DNA of 64,000 bases from Stentor coeruleus (GCA_001970955.1 MPUH01000010.1:1-64000), one strand, 5' to 3'. Shown: positions 19,971 through 30,790, numbered from the stretch's first letter. The notes: a model not told the origin generated them from the letters alone. Translations and numbers: made by a program.

Positions 19971-21023
19971 ATGGGAAATTGTGCTCAAGCAGACAACAAG
20001 TATGATCATAGTATCTCTTTAACTGTTGAAGATTTCGAAATTAAATATGCCATCGGGAAAGGAGGTTTTGGCAAAGTTTGGAAGGTTCAGCACAAAGCTT
20101 CAGGTATTTTTTTTGCCATGAAAGAAATGAAGAAAAACCTTATAGTGGCCAAAAGATCAGTATCCTCTATAATGAATGAGCGTAGACTTTTAGGAATTCT
20201 CAACCACCCTTTTTTGGTCAACTTGCATTATGCGTTCCAAAACAAGCAAAATCTTTATTTGATATTAGATCTAATGAGTGGAGGCGACCTAAGATACTAT
20301 TTTATATTGCATAACCAAGTATTTTCTGAACTTCCATTGAAATTTTTAGCAGCTTGTATTATCGTAGGTTTAGAGTATCTTCACAGTAGTAGAATAATTC
20401 ACAGGGACTTAAAGCCAGAAAACCTAGTAATTGACTCAAATGGCTACATTCATATAACCGACTTTGGTATTGCCAGATCAGCTCAAGAAGATAACTCAAC
20501 AACTACAAGTGGAACACCAGGATATATGTCACCAGAAGTTATTTGCTCTCAAGACCATACAACAGTAGCTGATTTTTTTGCCCTTGGGGTTATATTATAT
20601 GAATCTATTACAGCAACAAGACCATATTTAGGAAAAAGTCGTAAAGAAGTTAGAGAAGCAATTTTAGCTAAACAAGCTAAATTGACTAAAGAAGAACAAC
20701 CTTTATTTACACCACAAGGCTTAGATTTTATTAATAAACTACTCATGAGAAAACCTGAACATAGACTTGGGTATCATGGAGTTCAAGAGTTAAAAAATCA
20801 TCCGTGGTTTGATGGATGGGAATGGGAAAAACTTGAAACTTTTGCACTACAGTCCCCGTTTAAACCTACAAAAGAGAATAATTTCGATCATACCCAGGTT
20901 AATAAAAAGTGGGAGTCAGTAAATGAAAGCGTATCTGAAATTAATAACCAAAAACTTTTTGCTGGATATATGTTTGATGCTACCATCATGAGGAAAAACT
21001 GTTGTGAAAGTGTACTACCGTGA
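19971..21023 (+). CDS. AGC-type protein kinase, STK32/YANK-like, copy 1
   Basis: A 350-residue Ser/Thr kinase. All catalytic landmarks are present: Gly-loop GKGGFGKV (29-36), Lys51 in FAMK, Glu70, HRDLKPEN (144-151), DFG (164-166) and the activation-segment end GTPGYMSPE (181-189). HPFLVNLHYAFQ, DLMSGGDLRYYF and HITDFGIA closely follow animal STK32 (YANK) kinases. MGNC at the N-terminus is a classic N-myristoylation plus palmitoylation signal, so it should sit on membranes, as YANKs do. The C-terminal tail contains FKPTKENNF. It has a tandem paralogue 890 bp downstream in the same orientation. Ends TGA TAA TAA. Confidence 0.92.
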   Translation: MGNCAQADNKYDHSISLTVEDFEIKYAIGKGGFGKVWKVQHKASGIFFAMKEMKKNLIVAKRSVSSIMNERRLLGILNHPFLVNLHYAFQNKQNLYLILDLMSGGDLRYYFILHNQVFSELPLKFLAACIIVGLEYLHSSRIIHRDLKPENLVIDSNGYIHITDFGIARSAQEDNSTTTSGTPGYMSPEVICSQDHTTVADFFALGVILYESITATRPYLGKSRKEVREAILAKQAKLTKEEQPLFTPQGLDFINKLLMRKPEHRLGYHGVQELKNHPWFDGWEWEKLETFALQSPFKPTKENNFDHTQVNKKWESVNESVSEINNQKLFAGYMFDATIMRKNCCESVLP

Positions 21024-21913
21024 TAATAAATTAATAGAATGTATAAATGGTAGAAGGGAGATAAGTTTTGTTTAGTTTGTTATATATGTTTTAGGAGGAA
21101 GTTTTGTAAATAAAGGTTTAGGGTATGAATTAGTGGGATTTTGATATTTTATCAAATTTTATTACTTGATCAACTGATTAAAGCGAAGTTGTAAAGAAGT
21201 TTTTTATAAAGCAAACAGAGGCTAAATTAGCCTAAAATGTATTTTGGTTTAAAACTAGTATTTAGAGCTTATAGAATACTTATGCCTAAATAGATTAAGT
21301 AATCAAAGATAATAAAAAGAAATGGAATGCTATTATAGCATCTTAGATTAAATAAAACTAATACTTTTATATCAAAATAGGAATTTCATAAAAACTACTT
21401 AGTTTTTTTTATAGTTAGCAAGCTTATATTAAATATATATGCTTGGCTTATTGGAATTGCAGGCTAGAAGTAATAAAGCTTTTAAATTCTGTCATTCTTT
21501 AAAAAAAAATTACAAACTTACAAAAATCAAAGAATNAGCTTGGGAAAAGTTTCTAAACACATTATCAATCATCTAATCCTAGTAATTCTCATAAATTTTA
21601 TACACTCAACCNCTGTCATTCTTTAAAAAAAAATTACAAACTTACAAAAATCAAAGAATAAATTTATTTAAAAATCTTGACATAAAAATTTGCCTTATTT
21701 CTAATTTAACACTAAACCTTTTATCAGCATAAAAAATTTTTTTTCCCTCATCAATTCTAATGAAATTAAATTTTCAGTTTCTAAACACATTATCAATCAT
21801 CTAATCCTAGTAATTCTCATAAATTTTATACACTCAACCTTTTTTATCCCTTTTCCTCACACAAAGCAACAATTTTCATATTTAAAAAAAAATACAATTA
21901 GTTTAATATATTA
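21024..21913. other. intergenic with two N joins and shuffled duplicate pieces
   Basis: There is no gene. The ~45-bp block before N 21536 recurs right after N 21612. The ~62-bp block between the two Ns recurs near 21778-21840. The order suggests that two unmerged contig tips were inserted into the true sequence. From about 21840 the DNA is the 5' flank of the second kinase. Confidence 0.75.
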
Positions 21914-22942
21914 ATGGGAAATTGTGCTAATACAGATATCAATTACGATCCAAGTACCTCAATATCTCTTGAAAGCTTCGAAATCAAATACTCAATCGGA
22001 AAAGGGGGTTTTGGGAAAATATTCCGAGTCCAACACAAGGCTTCAGGCAAGTTCTATGCTATGAAAGAAATGAAGAAAAGTTTTATCATAGCAAAAAATT
22101 CAGTTTCATCAATAATGAATGAACGATACCTTCTAGGAATGTTAAACCACCCATTTTTGGTTAATCTGAATTATGCGTTCCAAGACAAGTACAATCTTTA
22201 TTTAGTCTTAGATTTAATGAGTGGTGGCGATTTAAGGTATTATTTTAAATCACATAATCAAGCAATACCTGAGCCTTCATTAAAATTTCTTATAACTTGC
22301 CTTATATCAGGTTTAGAATATTTACATAATAACAAGATTATACATAGAGATTTAAAACCTGAGAACCTTGTATTTGATTCATATGGTTATCTTCATATAA
22401 CTGACTTTGGTATAGCTTTACCTTCACAAGAAAATAACTCAATGGCTGCAAGTGGGACTCCAGGGTATATGTCTCCAGAAATTATGTGTTATCAAGACCA
22501 TACAACTGTATCAGATTTTTTTTCTCTTGGGGTTGTTATGTATGAGTCAATAACAACTACAAGGCCTTATATGGGAGATACACGTAATGAAATAAAAAAT
22601 GCCATATTATCAAAACAGGTAAAATTAACAAAACAAGAACAACCTTTATGGACAAATGAAGGACTAGATTTTGTTAATAAGTTAATTAAACGAAGACCTG
22701 AACATAGGCTTGGGTTTCATGGTACTCAAGAACTTAAAAACCACCCATGGCTTAAAGGATGGGAATGGGAAAAACTTGAAGCTTTTGCCTTGGAATCACC
22801 TTTTAAGCCTACGAAAGTGGATAATTTTGATAAGAAACAGGCTAATAGTGGGTGGGTGTATACTAAAGAGAATGTTTCAGTTACTAAAAACCAGAAGCTT
22901 TTTGCTGGGTATATGTATGATTCGACATTAGTAATAAAATAA
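21914..22942 (+). CDS. AGC-type protein kinase, STK32/YANK-like, copy 2
   Basis: A 342-residue paralogue of the preceding kinase with the same architecture. It has MGNC for dual acylation, GKGGFGKI (29-36), Lys51, Glu70, HRDLKPEN, DFG and GTPGYMSPE. The tail FKPTKVDNF is also shared. Differences are concentrated in surface positions and in the C-terminus (ends in TLVIK against the longer Cys-containing end of copy 1). All catalytic residues are intact in both, so both are probably active. They are a recent-looking but already diverged tandem duplication. Confidence 0.92.
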   Translation: MGNCANTDINYDPSTSISLESFEIKYSIGKGGFGKIFRVQHKASGKFYAMKEMKKSFIIAKNSVSSIMNERYLLGMLNHPFLVNLNYAFQDKYNLYLVLDLMSGGDLRYYFKSHNQAIPEPSLKFLITCLISGLEYLHNNKIIHRDLKPENLVFDSYGYLHITDFGIALPSQENNSMAASGTPGYMSPEIMCYQDHTTVSDFFSLGVVMYESITTTRPYMGDTRNEIKNAILSKQVKLTKQEQPLWTNEGLDFVNKLIKRRPEHRLGFHGTQELKNHPWLKGWEWEKLEAFALESPFKPTKVDNFDKKQANSGWVYTKENVSVTKNQKLFAGYMYDSTLVIK

Positions 22943-23626
22943 AGTATATAAGAGATATATATAATAAACTAGATAATATATTGAATTCAAATCACATGAC
23001 AAATTATAGACTTTATTATAAGATTTAGTAATTCAACCGTGTAAATTTATTTTATAAAAACTTTAACAAACTTGATTTTATGCATAAAATTTAAATTTTG
23101 CCTACTTTAAACTTATATATTTTCAGCCATTTTATACGCAAAATTTTATTTATAAAGTTTTCTTATCGGATTTGAAAGTAAAAAAATAACAAAAAGCAGG
23201 GAAATACGTGGAGATATGATGAGATAGTTTTATAGTATAATAAAAATAAAAATTTTATAAAGTTTTCTAGTGAATCATAATAAATGCATATTATTCATAA
23301 TAATAGTATATATATTTGATTATCAAAAGGATTATATAGAAAAAAATCTATCAATATACTGAGATCTGGTAAGAAGTCACTAAACTTTGACATAAAATAT
23401 ACAGAAAATATGCATCCTCAGGGATTAAAGTTATCAAACTCTACAATTGTAATCAGCTTTGGAAATCCAACCTTCTGGAAAAAGTTAATCTATGAATGCT
23501 TCTCAGAATTAAAATAGACTATAAGGTGTATAGGTAAATCTATAAAAAAATATTCATTTCAACTATATATTGATATAATTAACTTATAATAAAAAATAGA
23601 TTTTTAGCATAAGAATTATATTCATA
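22943..23626. other. intergenic, AT-rich
   Basis: Nothing recognised. Short frames only. Confidence 0.5.
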
Positions 23627-24544
23627 ATGGACCCCTATGATTATCCTAATGATGAGCTTTCCCCAATTGAAACTCATGCTGGGAAAAAAATTATTTCAAG
23701 CATAACAAACGAATGGAAGCCTAATGTTCTAATTAACCAAAGTGTCTGTGCAAGTACTTGGCATGAATATTATATGGAAAACCCACTTGACCAAAGTCCA
23801 GAGAACACTGATTGCAAATGCTCAAACTTAAACCTAAACCTGACAATGAAATGCGAGTTTCAAGAAAAATACATGAGTCTTCTTAAGAAATATTATAAAG
23901 ACACAGCAAAACTCAAAGATAAAATCAAAGACCTTAGAAACGAAATCACCCTAGCCTATCAAGAAAACGGTAAACTCCGAACTGACTTATCCAGTTTACA
24001 ACAGGACTATTCCCTTAACATCCAAAACATCCAAGCCCGTCACCAGCAAAAGCTCCTCCGAACCAAAAATGATATCGAGAGTTTAGTAAACGCATTGAAA
24101 AACGAGTACGACGAAAAAATCTTGGCTTTAAAATCCGATTATGAACTAGAACTTATAAAATTCCAAGAAAACAATAGCGAAGAAAAACTTATAGAATTCC
24201 AAAAAAATTTGGAAAACGAGTTTCAACAGAAAACCGCAGAAGAAATACAAAAAATCACTGAAAAATATGAAGCCCAAATAAATAGATTACGTAAAGAAAA
24301 ATCATCACAACGAGTATTAGAAAACAAGAGAATATTAGAAATAAATACTGAAAGTACAAACAAACCATCAGAGATAGAAGGAAAACTTGAACAATATGAA
24401 AAACTAATAAAAGAACTTCAACAAACAATAATTAATCAGGAGAAAAATATTGTAGAAATGAGTTCAAGCCTTGGAGCAACTTTTAAAAGAAGGATAAGCT
24501 TTACTCCAGCCCAAATAAATAAAATACTCCAGGTATTACAGTAA
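23627..24544 (+). CDS. coiled-coil protein, 305 residues
   Basis: After an acidic N-terminus with a small Cys cluster (DCKCSNL, about 63-69), residues ~75 to 285 are almost continuous heptad-rich coiled coil (for example KLKDKIKDLRNEITLAYQEN). The protein closes with a short segment ATFKRRISFTPAQINKILQV. No family signature is recognised. Such proteins are typically structural, at basal bodies, cortex or axoneme, but nothing here fixes the location. One ATG start, TAA stop. Confidence 0.7.
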   Translation: MDPYDYPNDELSPIETHAGKKIISSITNEWKPNVLINQSVCASTWHEYYMENPLDQSPENTDCKCSNLNLNLTMKCEFQEKYMSLLKKYYKDTAKLKDKIKDLRNEITLAYQENGKLRTDLSSLQQDYSLNIQNIQARHQQKLLRTKNDIESLVNALKNEYDEKILALKSDYELELIKFQENNSEEKLIEFQKNLENEFQQKTAEEIQKITEKYEAQINRLRKEKSSQRVLENKRILEINTESTNKPSEIEGKLEQYEKLIKELQQTIINQEKNIVEMSSSLGATFKRRISFTPAQINKILQVLQ

Positions 24545-25036
24545 TTTTTATTTAGAGCACATTTTTCCCAATATGCAGAACAGATTCCTCTAGGTTTGTT
24601 ATTAGAAACATTAAAGCCGAAACTTGAAAGCTAATTATTAATGATATTTTAATATATTGTAGAATATCTTAGATTTTTTTAATTAATATATATAAGGATA
24701 TATCTAATACTAAATAAACTAAATTTATTAAAATTAGTATTGAAAACGTTATTTGCGCATAGAATAATTTTTCATTTTCGCATAAAAATATAAATCCCTA
24801 AGGCCACTATCATAAATTTTACATAAAATCATTTTTTTTATCATTCACTAGTCCAATACGATGAATTTATACCTAAAAAGTTCTGATTTCAAGAACAGAA
24901 ATATAAACATAAAAATCATCCAAAATTTAGAAATAAGTATCTTTTTAACTTCAGTTTCAAACTCGAACCCTATAATTTTTGGGTCTTTTATGGATATTTA
25001 CCATAGTGACCTATAATAAAAATAATAGATATAAGT
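24545..25036. other. intergenic, AT-rich
   Basis: Nothing recognised between the coiled-coil gene and the prefoldin-like gene. Confidence 0.5.
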
Positions 25037-25477
25037 ATGGATAACCAAATCCTAGATTTTTTACATAAAAGATTGTATCCAGACCAAGAGAAATTCACAA
25101 AAGAAAAGCAATTATTCGAAGAAAAAATCAGAGCTTAGTAATATAAACTCAGTTATGAATTAAAGCAATTCGTCTATTTTGTGATATCAGAACACCCAAA
25201 AGATGTCATAGGACAAGTCAAGGTAGGATGCGAATATTTCATGCAAGCTGAAGGTGATCCTTCATATATCTCAGTTGAAACTGGAATATCAGGTCTTTAT
25301 ATTGACCTAACTCCAAATGAATCATTGGTTTATATACAAAAACGTGAACAGCTTCTTATGGAAAAATTAGACAGATGTACAAAGACCCTTAATGATATTC
25401 AAGCGCATATACAAACTATTACAAGTGCTATGCCTTTATTTGGTGAACATGATATACAAGAACCAATTACTAAATAG
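25037..25477 (+). CDS. UXT-like prefoldin-alpha family protein
   Basis: Splicing a 15-nt intron at 25138-25152 joins ATG 25037 to the downstream frame and gives 141 residues. The arrangement is that of prefoldin alpha: an N-terminal helix (DFLHKRLYPDQEKFTKEKQL), a beta-hairpin region with VKVGCEYFMQAEGDPSYISV and GLYIDLTPNESLVYI, and a C-terminal helix (KREQLLMEKLDRCTKTLNDI). The VxxGCxxFxxAE and F/Y-x-x-LTxxExLxFI pattern is closest to UXT, a subunit of the URI/R2TP-associated prefoldin-like complex. It likely acts as a chaperone adaptor in cytoplasm or nucleus. The stop lies only 8 bp before the next gene's ATG. Confidence 0.8.
25138..25152 (+). other. 15-nt intron
   Basis: GTAATATAAACTCAG. 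It has A at position 10 and splits a Tyr codon (TA|T). Without splicing the frame ends at TAG. Confidence 0.92.
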
Positions 25478-25485
25478 ATATAAAT

Positions 25486-27375
25486 ATGAATATCCCATGT
25501 TCAGGTCGAGATTGCAGAAATTATGCTGTTGGATCATGTGAGTGTGGGAAATTTTTCTGTATTAGTGATGGCAAAAAACACTATGAAAATTCGATATCAT
25601 TAAATCATTCAAGTTTTATAGTTAATGCAAGATTTAAAAGACAAATTTCTAGTGAGATTTCTCAGAAGATAGAATTATTACAAATCAAACTTAAAGAGCT
25701 TTTGTTAAGCTTGAAGGAAATTGTTACGAAAATCGATGAAATATATAATGTTCAGATGAATAAGGTTATGAATGAAATTATCGTATTGAAAAAATCTTAT
25801 ATGAGGGTTATTGGAAAAAATGAAATTCTGCAAAGTGAGTATGATAAGTTTTTAGATCATGGAATAAGAAAATATAGTATAAAGAGCCCTGGGAAGTTTG
25901 ATGGTGAAGAAGTTTTTAGTATTGTAGACAATTATTTGAAAAAGTATGAAATTTATGTAGAGAAAGACACTGCTTATGCTTATCAATCTTTAGATTCCTG
26001 TATAGACTGGCTAGCTAAAAACCAGTTTTTCATAGAAGGCCATACAGATTCAATAACATCTTTGCACATAACTTCAGAAATGATTATTACTTCTTCATTA
26101 GACAGAACTATAAAACTCTGGGATCGTAGAACACTTCAGATTCTAAAATCCGTCATAGCTCACAACTATAAAATTTCATCAGCTATCCTTTATGAAAGTC
26201 ACGAATATTACATAACAGCATCTGATGATATAGAAGTGAAACTCTGGAAATTCCCTGAACTTGAAAATCCAAAAATACTGAAATTAAACAATTTATCATC
26301 AACAGCTATAGCATTAAATAATGATGATACAAAACTTGCAATAGGTTACGATGATGAGACTTTAGCATTATGGGATTTATCAACTTATGAAGTTATGCAT
26401 GTATATAGGATGCTATTTGCTAAAGTTATATTAATGAAAATCACAGAAGATGCATCTGGTGAAATTATAGTAACAGCATGTGATGATCATGGAATTAAAA
26501 TATTATACTTAGATAGGGCTGAACAAAAAGAAGTATATCGACATACAGATATTCTTATAACTTCACTATTAATATATGAAGATGAAATATATTATGGAAT
26601 GGATACTGGAGATTTGGGTATATGTAGAATATCAGATTCAAATTTCTTCATAATGCATAAACTACATACAAAATGTATATCATCTTTAGCAACAACCCTT
26701 GAAGGAAAATATCTTGCAACAGGGTCATTTGACAAATCAGTTAAAATTTGGAATCGACCAGCTTTATATTTACTTAACAAGCAACCTGAATATATGTTCA
26801 ATTTTAAGGGCCATACAAAATCGATTCTTTCATTATGTTTCGCTTCAAATGAAGAGATCTTCTCTGCTTCTTCAGATTGCACTAGTAGAATTTGGTCAAT
26901 TCGTAAGAAAAAAATCGAAAAAATCTTCCCAGGCCATACTGGGCTTATAACTTGTATAGAATTTAATGAAAAAAACCCACAATATTTTATAACTGGGTCT
27001 ACTGATAAAACTGTTAGACTATGGGATTTTAATTCACAAACTGAAATTTATGTATCTGGATTACATGAAAATACTGTAAGATGTGCTTGTTTTGGTAATG
27101 AATTAAGTGATATTGTTACTGGGTCAAGTGATAGGATTTTAAGAAAATTTGTAGGACTAGCTAAAGGAGCGATTAATCATTTTGGACATTCTGGGACGAT
27201 ATTACATGTTGTTATTACAAAAAATGGAATACCTATATCTTATTCTGATGATAGAACTGCAAGGATTTGGAAAGGTGCTGAAAATTCTGTTGTTATAAAC
27301 TCTAAGCAAAGTTATGAAAACAATGTTAAAGTGTTTCCAGAGTTGATTATTTATAGAGGCTATTTTTTAAATTAA
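25486..27375 (+). CDS. B-box-like and WD40-repeat protein
   Basis: A 629-residue protein. A short Cys/His cluster at the N-terminus (C5, C10, C18, C20, C25, H32, H41) resembles a B-box-type zinc site. A helical coiled-coil region follows (about 55-170). Then come about ten WD40 repeats from residue ~185 to the end, with clear GH...D...LWD/IW signatures such as TSSLDRTIKLWD, TGSFDKSVKIWN, SASSDCTSRIWS and TGSTDKTVRLWD. This TRIM-like B-box, coiled-coil, propeller layout suggests a scaffold or possibly E3-associated protein, although no RING is seen. It starts 8 bp after the UXT-like stop. Its last ~60 bp are copied in the segmental duplication downstream. Confidence 0.85.
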   Translation: MNIPCSGRDCRNYAVGSCECGKFFCISDGKKHYENSISLNHSSFIVNARFKRQISSEISQKIELLQIKLKELLLSLKEIVTKIDEIYNVQMNKVMNEIIVLKKSYMRVIGKNEILQSEYDKFLDHGIRKYSIKSPGKFDGEEVFSIVDNYLKKYEIYVEKDTAYAYQSLDSCIDWLAKNQFFIEGHTDSITSLHITSEMIITSSLDRTIKLWDRRTLQILKSVIAHNYKISSAILYESHEYYITASDDIEVKLWKFPELENPKILKLNNLSSTAIALNNDDTKLAIGYDDETLALWDLSTYEVMHVYRMLFAKVILMKITEDASGEIIVTACDDHGIKILYLDRAEQKEVYRHTDILITSLLIYEDEIYYGMDTGDLGICRISDSNFFIMHKLHTKCISSLATTLEGKYLATGSFDKSVKIWNRPALYLLNKQPEYMFNFKGHTKSILSLCFASNEEIFSASSDCTSRIWSIRKKKIEKIFPGHTGLITCIEFNEKNPQYFITGSTDKTVRLWDFNSQTEIYVSGLHENTVRCACFGNELSDIVTGSSDRILRKFVGLAKGAINHFGHSGTILHVVITKNGIPISYSDDRTARIWKGAENSVVINSKQSYENNVKVFPELIIYRGYFLN

Positions 27376-28975
27376 GTAGGATAATTTTATATGAAAAAGA
27401 TATGAAAATTATAATAAAAGTTTGAGATGATGATAAAGTTGCATATGAAATGATTTTTTGGAAGATTTAGTTAAGAGTGTGAAGAAATATTGAAGGTATA
27501 GAGTTTATATTATATATAGTTTATTTGTTGTATAGGATTTAGTATAAGAATTTTGATAATATTGTTAGATAAATAATTATATAAAAATATTTGGAAAATC
27601 AAAGTTGAAAAATGTTTTAATTGTGTATATACATATGAAAAAAATAACTGAATATGATCCTTAGCATGCTAAGGATTCAATTTTTTAACTAAGCATATAA
27701 TAAGATTAGCGTGCTATATTTTATCGAATATTAAGAAAAGACAGCAACTATGATACAGAAAAATAACTTTTCATTTCATTTACTCTTATAGTTTGATAAA
27801 TAAAATACTTATCATATAAATTTGAAAACAAGAAAATTTAAATACAATCAAAATAATCATGTTTTTTTCATCAGCAATAATAATTTAATGCCATTTATTT
27901 TTATTATCTGAGCTTTATAAGCTTAACTTAATTATATTTTTTCTTAATATAATTCGTTTCTCTCTCATTAAGTTTATATTTAAATGATTCGTTCAAGAAA
28001 CTATTGTCATTAGAGTATTTTATTCTTAAAGAATGCCCATTGAATAAAGATTTCTCATTAAGGTTGGTATATCGAAAGTTTTTTTGAACTAAATTTCTTT
28101 CGCTTTTTGGTAAAGAAAGCTTTGCTTGTAAAATTGAATTATTTGGAGCAAAATTTCTGAATAGCCAAGATGATTCTGAAGGATCTTTTACTTTTATTGG
28201 TTTCGGGATTTTATATGAAGATTCTAAGTAAGATTTGATATATTTCGAATTACTAGAAGGAGAATTGTTCTCAGATTTCAATTTGTCTTGAGGCTTGGAA
28301 TAATTATTGAGTTCTGAATAATTAATTTTCCTTTTGAAGCTTTTGTTTACTTTATAAAGCGAGTCTTTGCATCTCTTTTGATTTTTCTTGAAATGTTCCG
28401 TATTTAAAGGCGATAAGATTTTGGCGAAGTTTTGTTCAGGATATAAAGAGGGTCGAATTTTATTTATTTTTGACTTAGATTTTTTAGTGATAATAACTTT
28501 TATAGGAAATTCACAGTTCGTCTCCGTGTTAGAAATATCAACTAATAAGCCTTTTTCAGATGTTTTTGTATCTTGCATTATGAAATTTATCTTAATAGTA
28601 AAAATAAAATAGTATTTTAAAAGCTGTGCATAATATGATGAAAATTATGGAGTTCAAAAAGTTTTATGAATTCTCACAAGTATTTATTCTTAAGTAACCT
28701 TCAAAATTTTTTTCCTCAAATTTTTGGTTCATTTTATCTATTAAATAAAGTTTACTTATGTAAATTGAAAAAGAGAGTATATCTTAACTTTTATTTTTGT
28801 CAATAGTTCAAAGATTAAAGAAATAAAGCTCAGAAATTCCTTGAAAACCTATAAAGTTTGGTTTTTTATTGAATGGCATCATTTTCTAGATAAAAAGCAT
28901 TTTAACCTAGCTATCAATCCAAAACGCAATATTTATCAGCAATAAACTCAAAAAAAATATTTTGCTACAAGTTAT
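27313..28975. repeat. segmental duplication, copy A
   Basis: This block runs from the last ~60 bp of the WD40 gene, through its G-rich 3' flank and the whole 216-residue gene, to about 28975. It reappears at about 29119-30790 with scattered differences and one replaced segment. It explains the paralogous gene pair 27928-28578 and 29738-30391. Confidence 0.85.
27928..28578 (-). CDS. hypothetical basic Ser/Asn-rich protein, duplicated copy A
   Basis: 216 residues, Lys/Asn/Ser-rich, with no domain recognised. It shares its whole length with the gene at 29738-30391. Conserved blocks are MQDTK-SEKG, YPEQNFAKI-SP-NTEH, LYKVNKSFK, KVKDPSESSWLFRNF, LSLPKSERNLV and LNERETNYI-KK. The best-kept region (SESSWLFRNFAPNNSI to ERNLV) is probably functional. 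Likely disordered with a short linear motif. Convergent with the WD40 gene. Confidence 0.7.
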   Translation of the reverse strand: MQDTKTSEKGLLVDISNTETNCEFPIKVIITKKSKSKINKIRPSLYPEQNFAKILSPLNTEHFKKNQKRCKDSLYKVNKSFKRKINYSELNNYSKPQDKLKSENNSPSSNSKYIKSYLESSYKIPKPIKVKDPSESSWLFRNFAPNNSILQAKLSLPKSERNLVQKNFRYTNLNEKSLFNGHSLRIKYSNDNSFLNESFKYKLNERETNYIKKKYN

Positions 28976-29737
28976 AAACTTTAAAAATCATTTTTTTAGA
29001 TATTATGTTTGATTTTTTAACATCTTGCTAGATTCAAATTAAAAAGTAAATTTCAGAGCTTAAACAAAAATATAAAATATGTATNCTTAAAAATATTTTG
29101 TGAACTTTTTTTATATATTATGAAAACAATGTTAAAGTGTTTCTAGAATTGACTATTTATAGAGGCTATTTTTTAAATTAAGTAGGATAATTTTATATGA
29201 AAATTATAATAAAAGTTTAAGATGATGATAAAGTTGCATATGAAATGATTTTTTGGAAGATTTAGTTAAGAGTGTGAAGAAATATTGAAGGTGTAGAGTT
29301 TATATTATATATAGTTTATTTGTTGTATAGGATTTAATATAATAATTCTGATAATATTGTTAATTGTAAGTATTAGCATCTTGCTAGATTCAAATTAAAA
29401 AGTAAATTTCAGAGCTTAAACAAAAATATAAAATATGTATATGAGGCAAAAGAACTGAATAAAATCCTTAACATATCAAGATTCAAATTTTTAACTAAGC
29501 ATATAATAAGATTAACGCAGTTATATTTTATTAAATATTTAGAAAAAAAACAACTATGATGCAGAAAATCAGGCTATCCATTTTATTTACTTTCATGGTT
29601 TGATAAATAAAATGTTTATCTTACAAGTTTGAAAAGTTAGAAAACTTCAAATAATTAATATAAATCATATTGTTTTTCATCAACAACGATAAATTCAATG
29701 TTATTCATTTTTATTTTTTGAGTTTTATAAGATTAAC
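28579..29737. other. spacer with an N join and duplicated flank
   Basis: There is no gene. A 64-bp piece 29021-29084 ending at the N (29085) recurs exactly at 29377-29440, again the mark of an unmerged contig end. Copy B of the segmental duplication starts near 29119 with a relic of the last codons of the WD40 gene. Confidence 0.7.
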
Positions 29738-30790
29738 TTAATTGTGTTTTTTCCTAATATAATTTGTTTCTCTCTCATTTAATTTAAATCTAAATGATTC
29801 ACTTAAGAAGATATTATCATTAGAGTGTTTTAATCTTAAAGAGTCTGCATTGAATGAAACCTTTTCAATAAAATTACTATACCGAAAGCTTTTCTTAACT
29901 AAATTTCTTTCGCTTTTTGGTAAAGAAAACTTTGATTGAAAAATTGAATTATTTGGAGTAAAATTTCTGAATAGCCAAGATGATTCTGAAGGATCTTTTA
30001 CTTTTAATGGGCTCAGTATTTTATGAGAAGAGTCTAAGTAAAATTTGATATACTTTGAATTACTAGAAGGAGAATTGTTCTCAGGTTTCGATTTTTCTTG
30101 AAGAAACTTCGCATAATTACCAAGTTTTGAATAATTATACTTCTCCTTAAAGCTTTTGTTTACTTTATAAAGTGAGTTGATAGATCTGTTTGGGTTTTTC
30201 TTGAGATGTTCCGTATTTACAGGTGATGAGATTTTGGCGAAGTTTTGTTCAGGATGCAGATAGGGTTGAATTTTATTTATCTTTGATTTTGATCTTTTAG
30301 TAATATAAACTCTTATAGGAAGTTCATAGTGCGAGTTTGTTTTAGAAATATCAACCATTGAGCCTTTTTCAGATTTTTTTGTATCTTGCATTATGAAATT
30401 TATCTAAATGGCTAAAAAGAAATATAGTATTAAAAAACTGTACACGACATAATAGTAAAATTTGAAATTCCTTAGAATTCTCAAAAGTATTTATTCTTAA
30501 ATAACCTTGGAATTTTTTTTTTATATTTTTGGTTTATTTAATCTATTATATAAAAGTCCACTTATGTAAATCAAAAAATAGTATATCTTAATTTTAACTT
30601 TTGTCTATAGTTCAAAGATTAAAGAAATAAAGCTCTGTAATTCTTTGTATATTTATGAAGTCTAGGTTTTTATTGAATAGTATCAATTTTCTAGATAAAA
30701 AGCATTTTAACCTAGAAACATTATCAATCCAAAACACAATATTTTGAGCATCAATAAACTTTAAAAACCTATTTTGCTGATCTTTGTAAA
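29119..30790. repeat. segmental duplication, copy B
   Basis: Counterpart of 27313-28975. It begins with a truncated 3' end of the WD40 gene (same TAA stop and following bases), then the paralogous gene, and ends near the shared sequence tcaatccaaaacacaat. It differs from copy A by substitutions, small indels and a replaced stretch around 29370-29440. Confidence 0.85.
29738..30391 (-). CDS. hypothetical basic Ser/Asn-rich protein, duplicated copy B
   Basis: 217 residues, the paralogue of 27928-28578. Both ORFs have stayed open after duplication despite many substitutions. Most differences are single residues, for example IKVKDPSESS against LKVKDPSESS and NLVQKNFRY against NLVKKSFRY. This suggests that both are still under protein-level constraint. 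No domain recognised. Confidence 0.7.
   Translation of the reverse strand: MQDTKKSEKGSMVDISKTNSHYELPIRVYITKRSKSKINKIQPYLHPEQNFAKISSPVNTEHLKKNPNRSINSLYKVNKSFKEKYNYSKLGNYAKFLQEKSKPENNSPSSNSKYIKFYLDSSHKILSPLKVKDPSESSWLFRNFTPNNSIFQSKFSLPKSERNLVKKSFRYSNFIEKVSFNADSLRLKHSNDNIFLSESFRFKLNERETNYIRKKHN

Noticed and set aside
20642-20656. GTAAAGAAGTTAGAG in the first YANK-like kinase as a hidden intron
   Set aside because: Position 10 is not A and the paralogue encodes the same length of protein here without intron signals.
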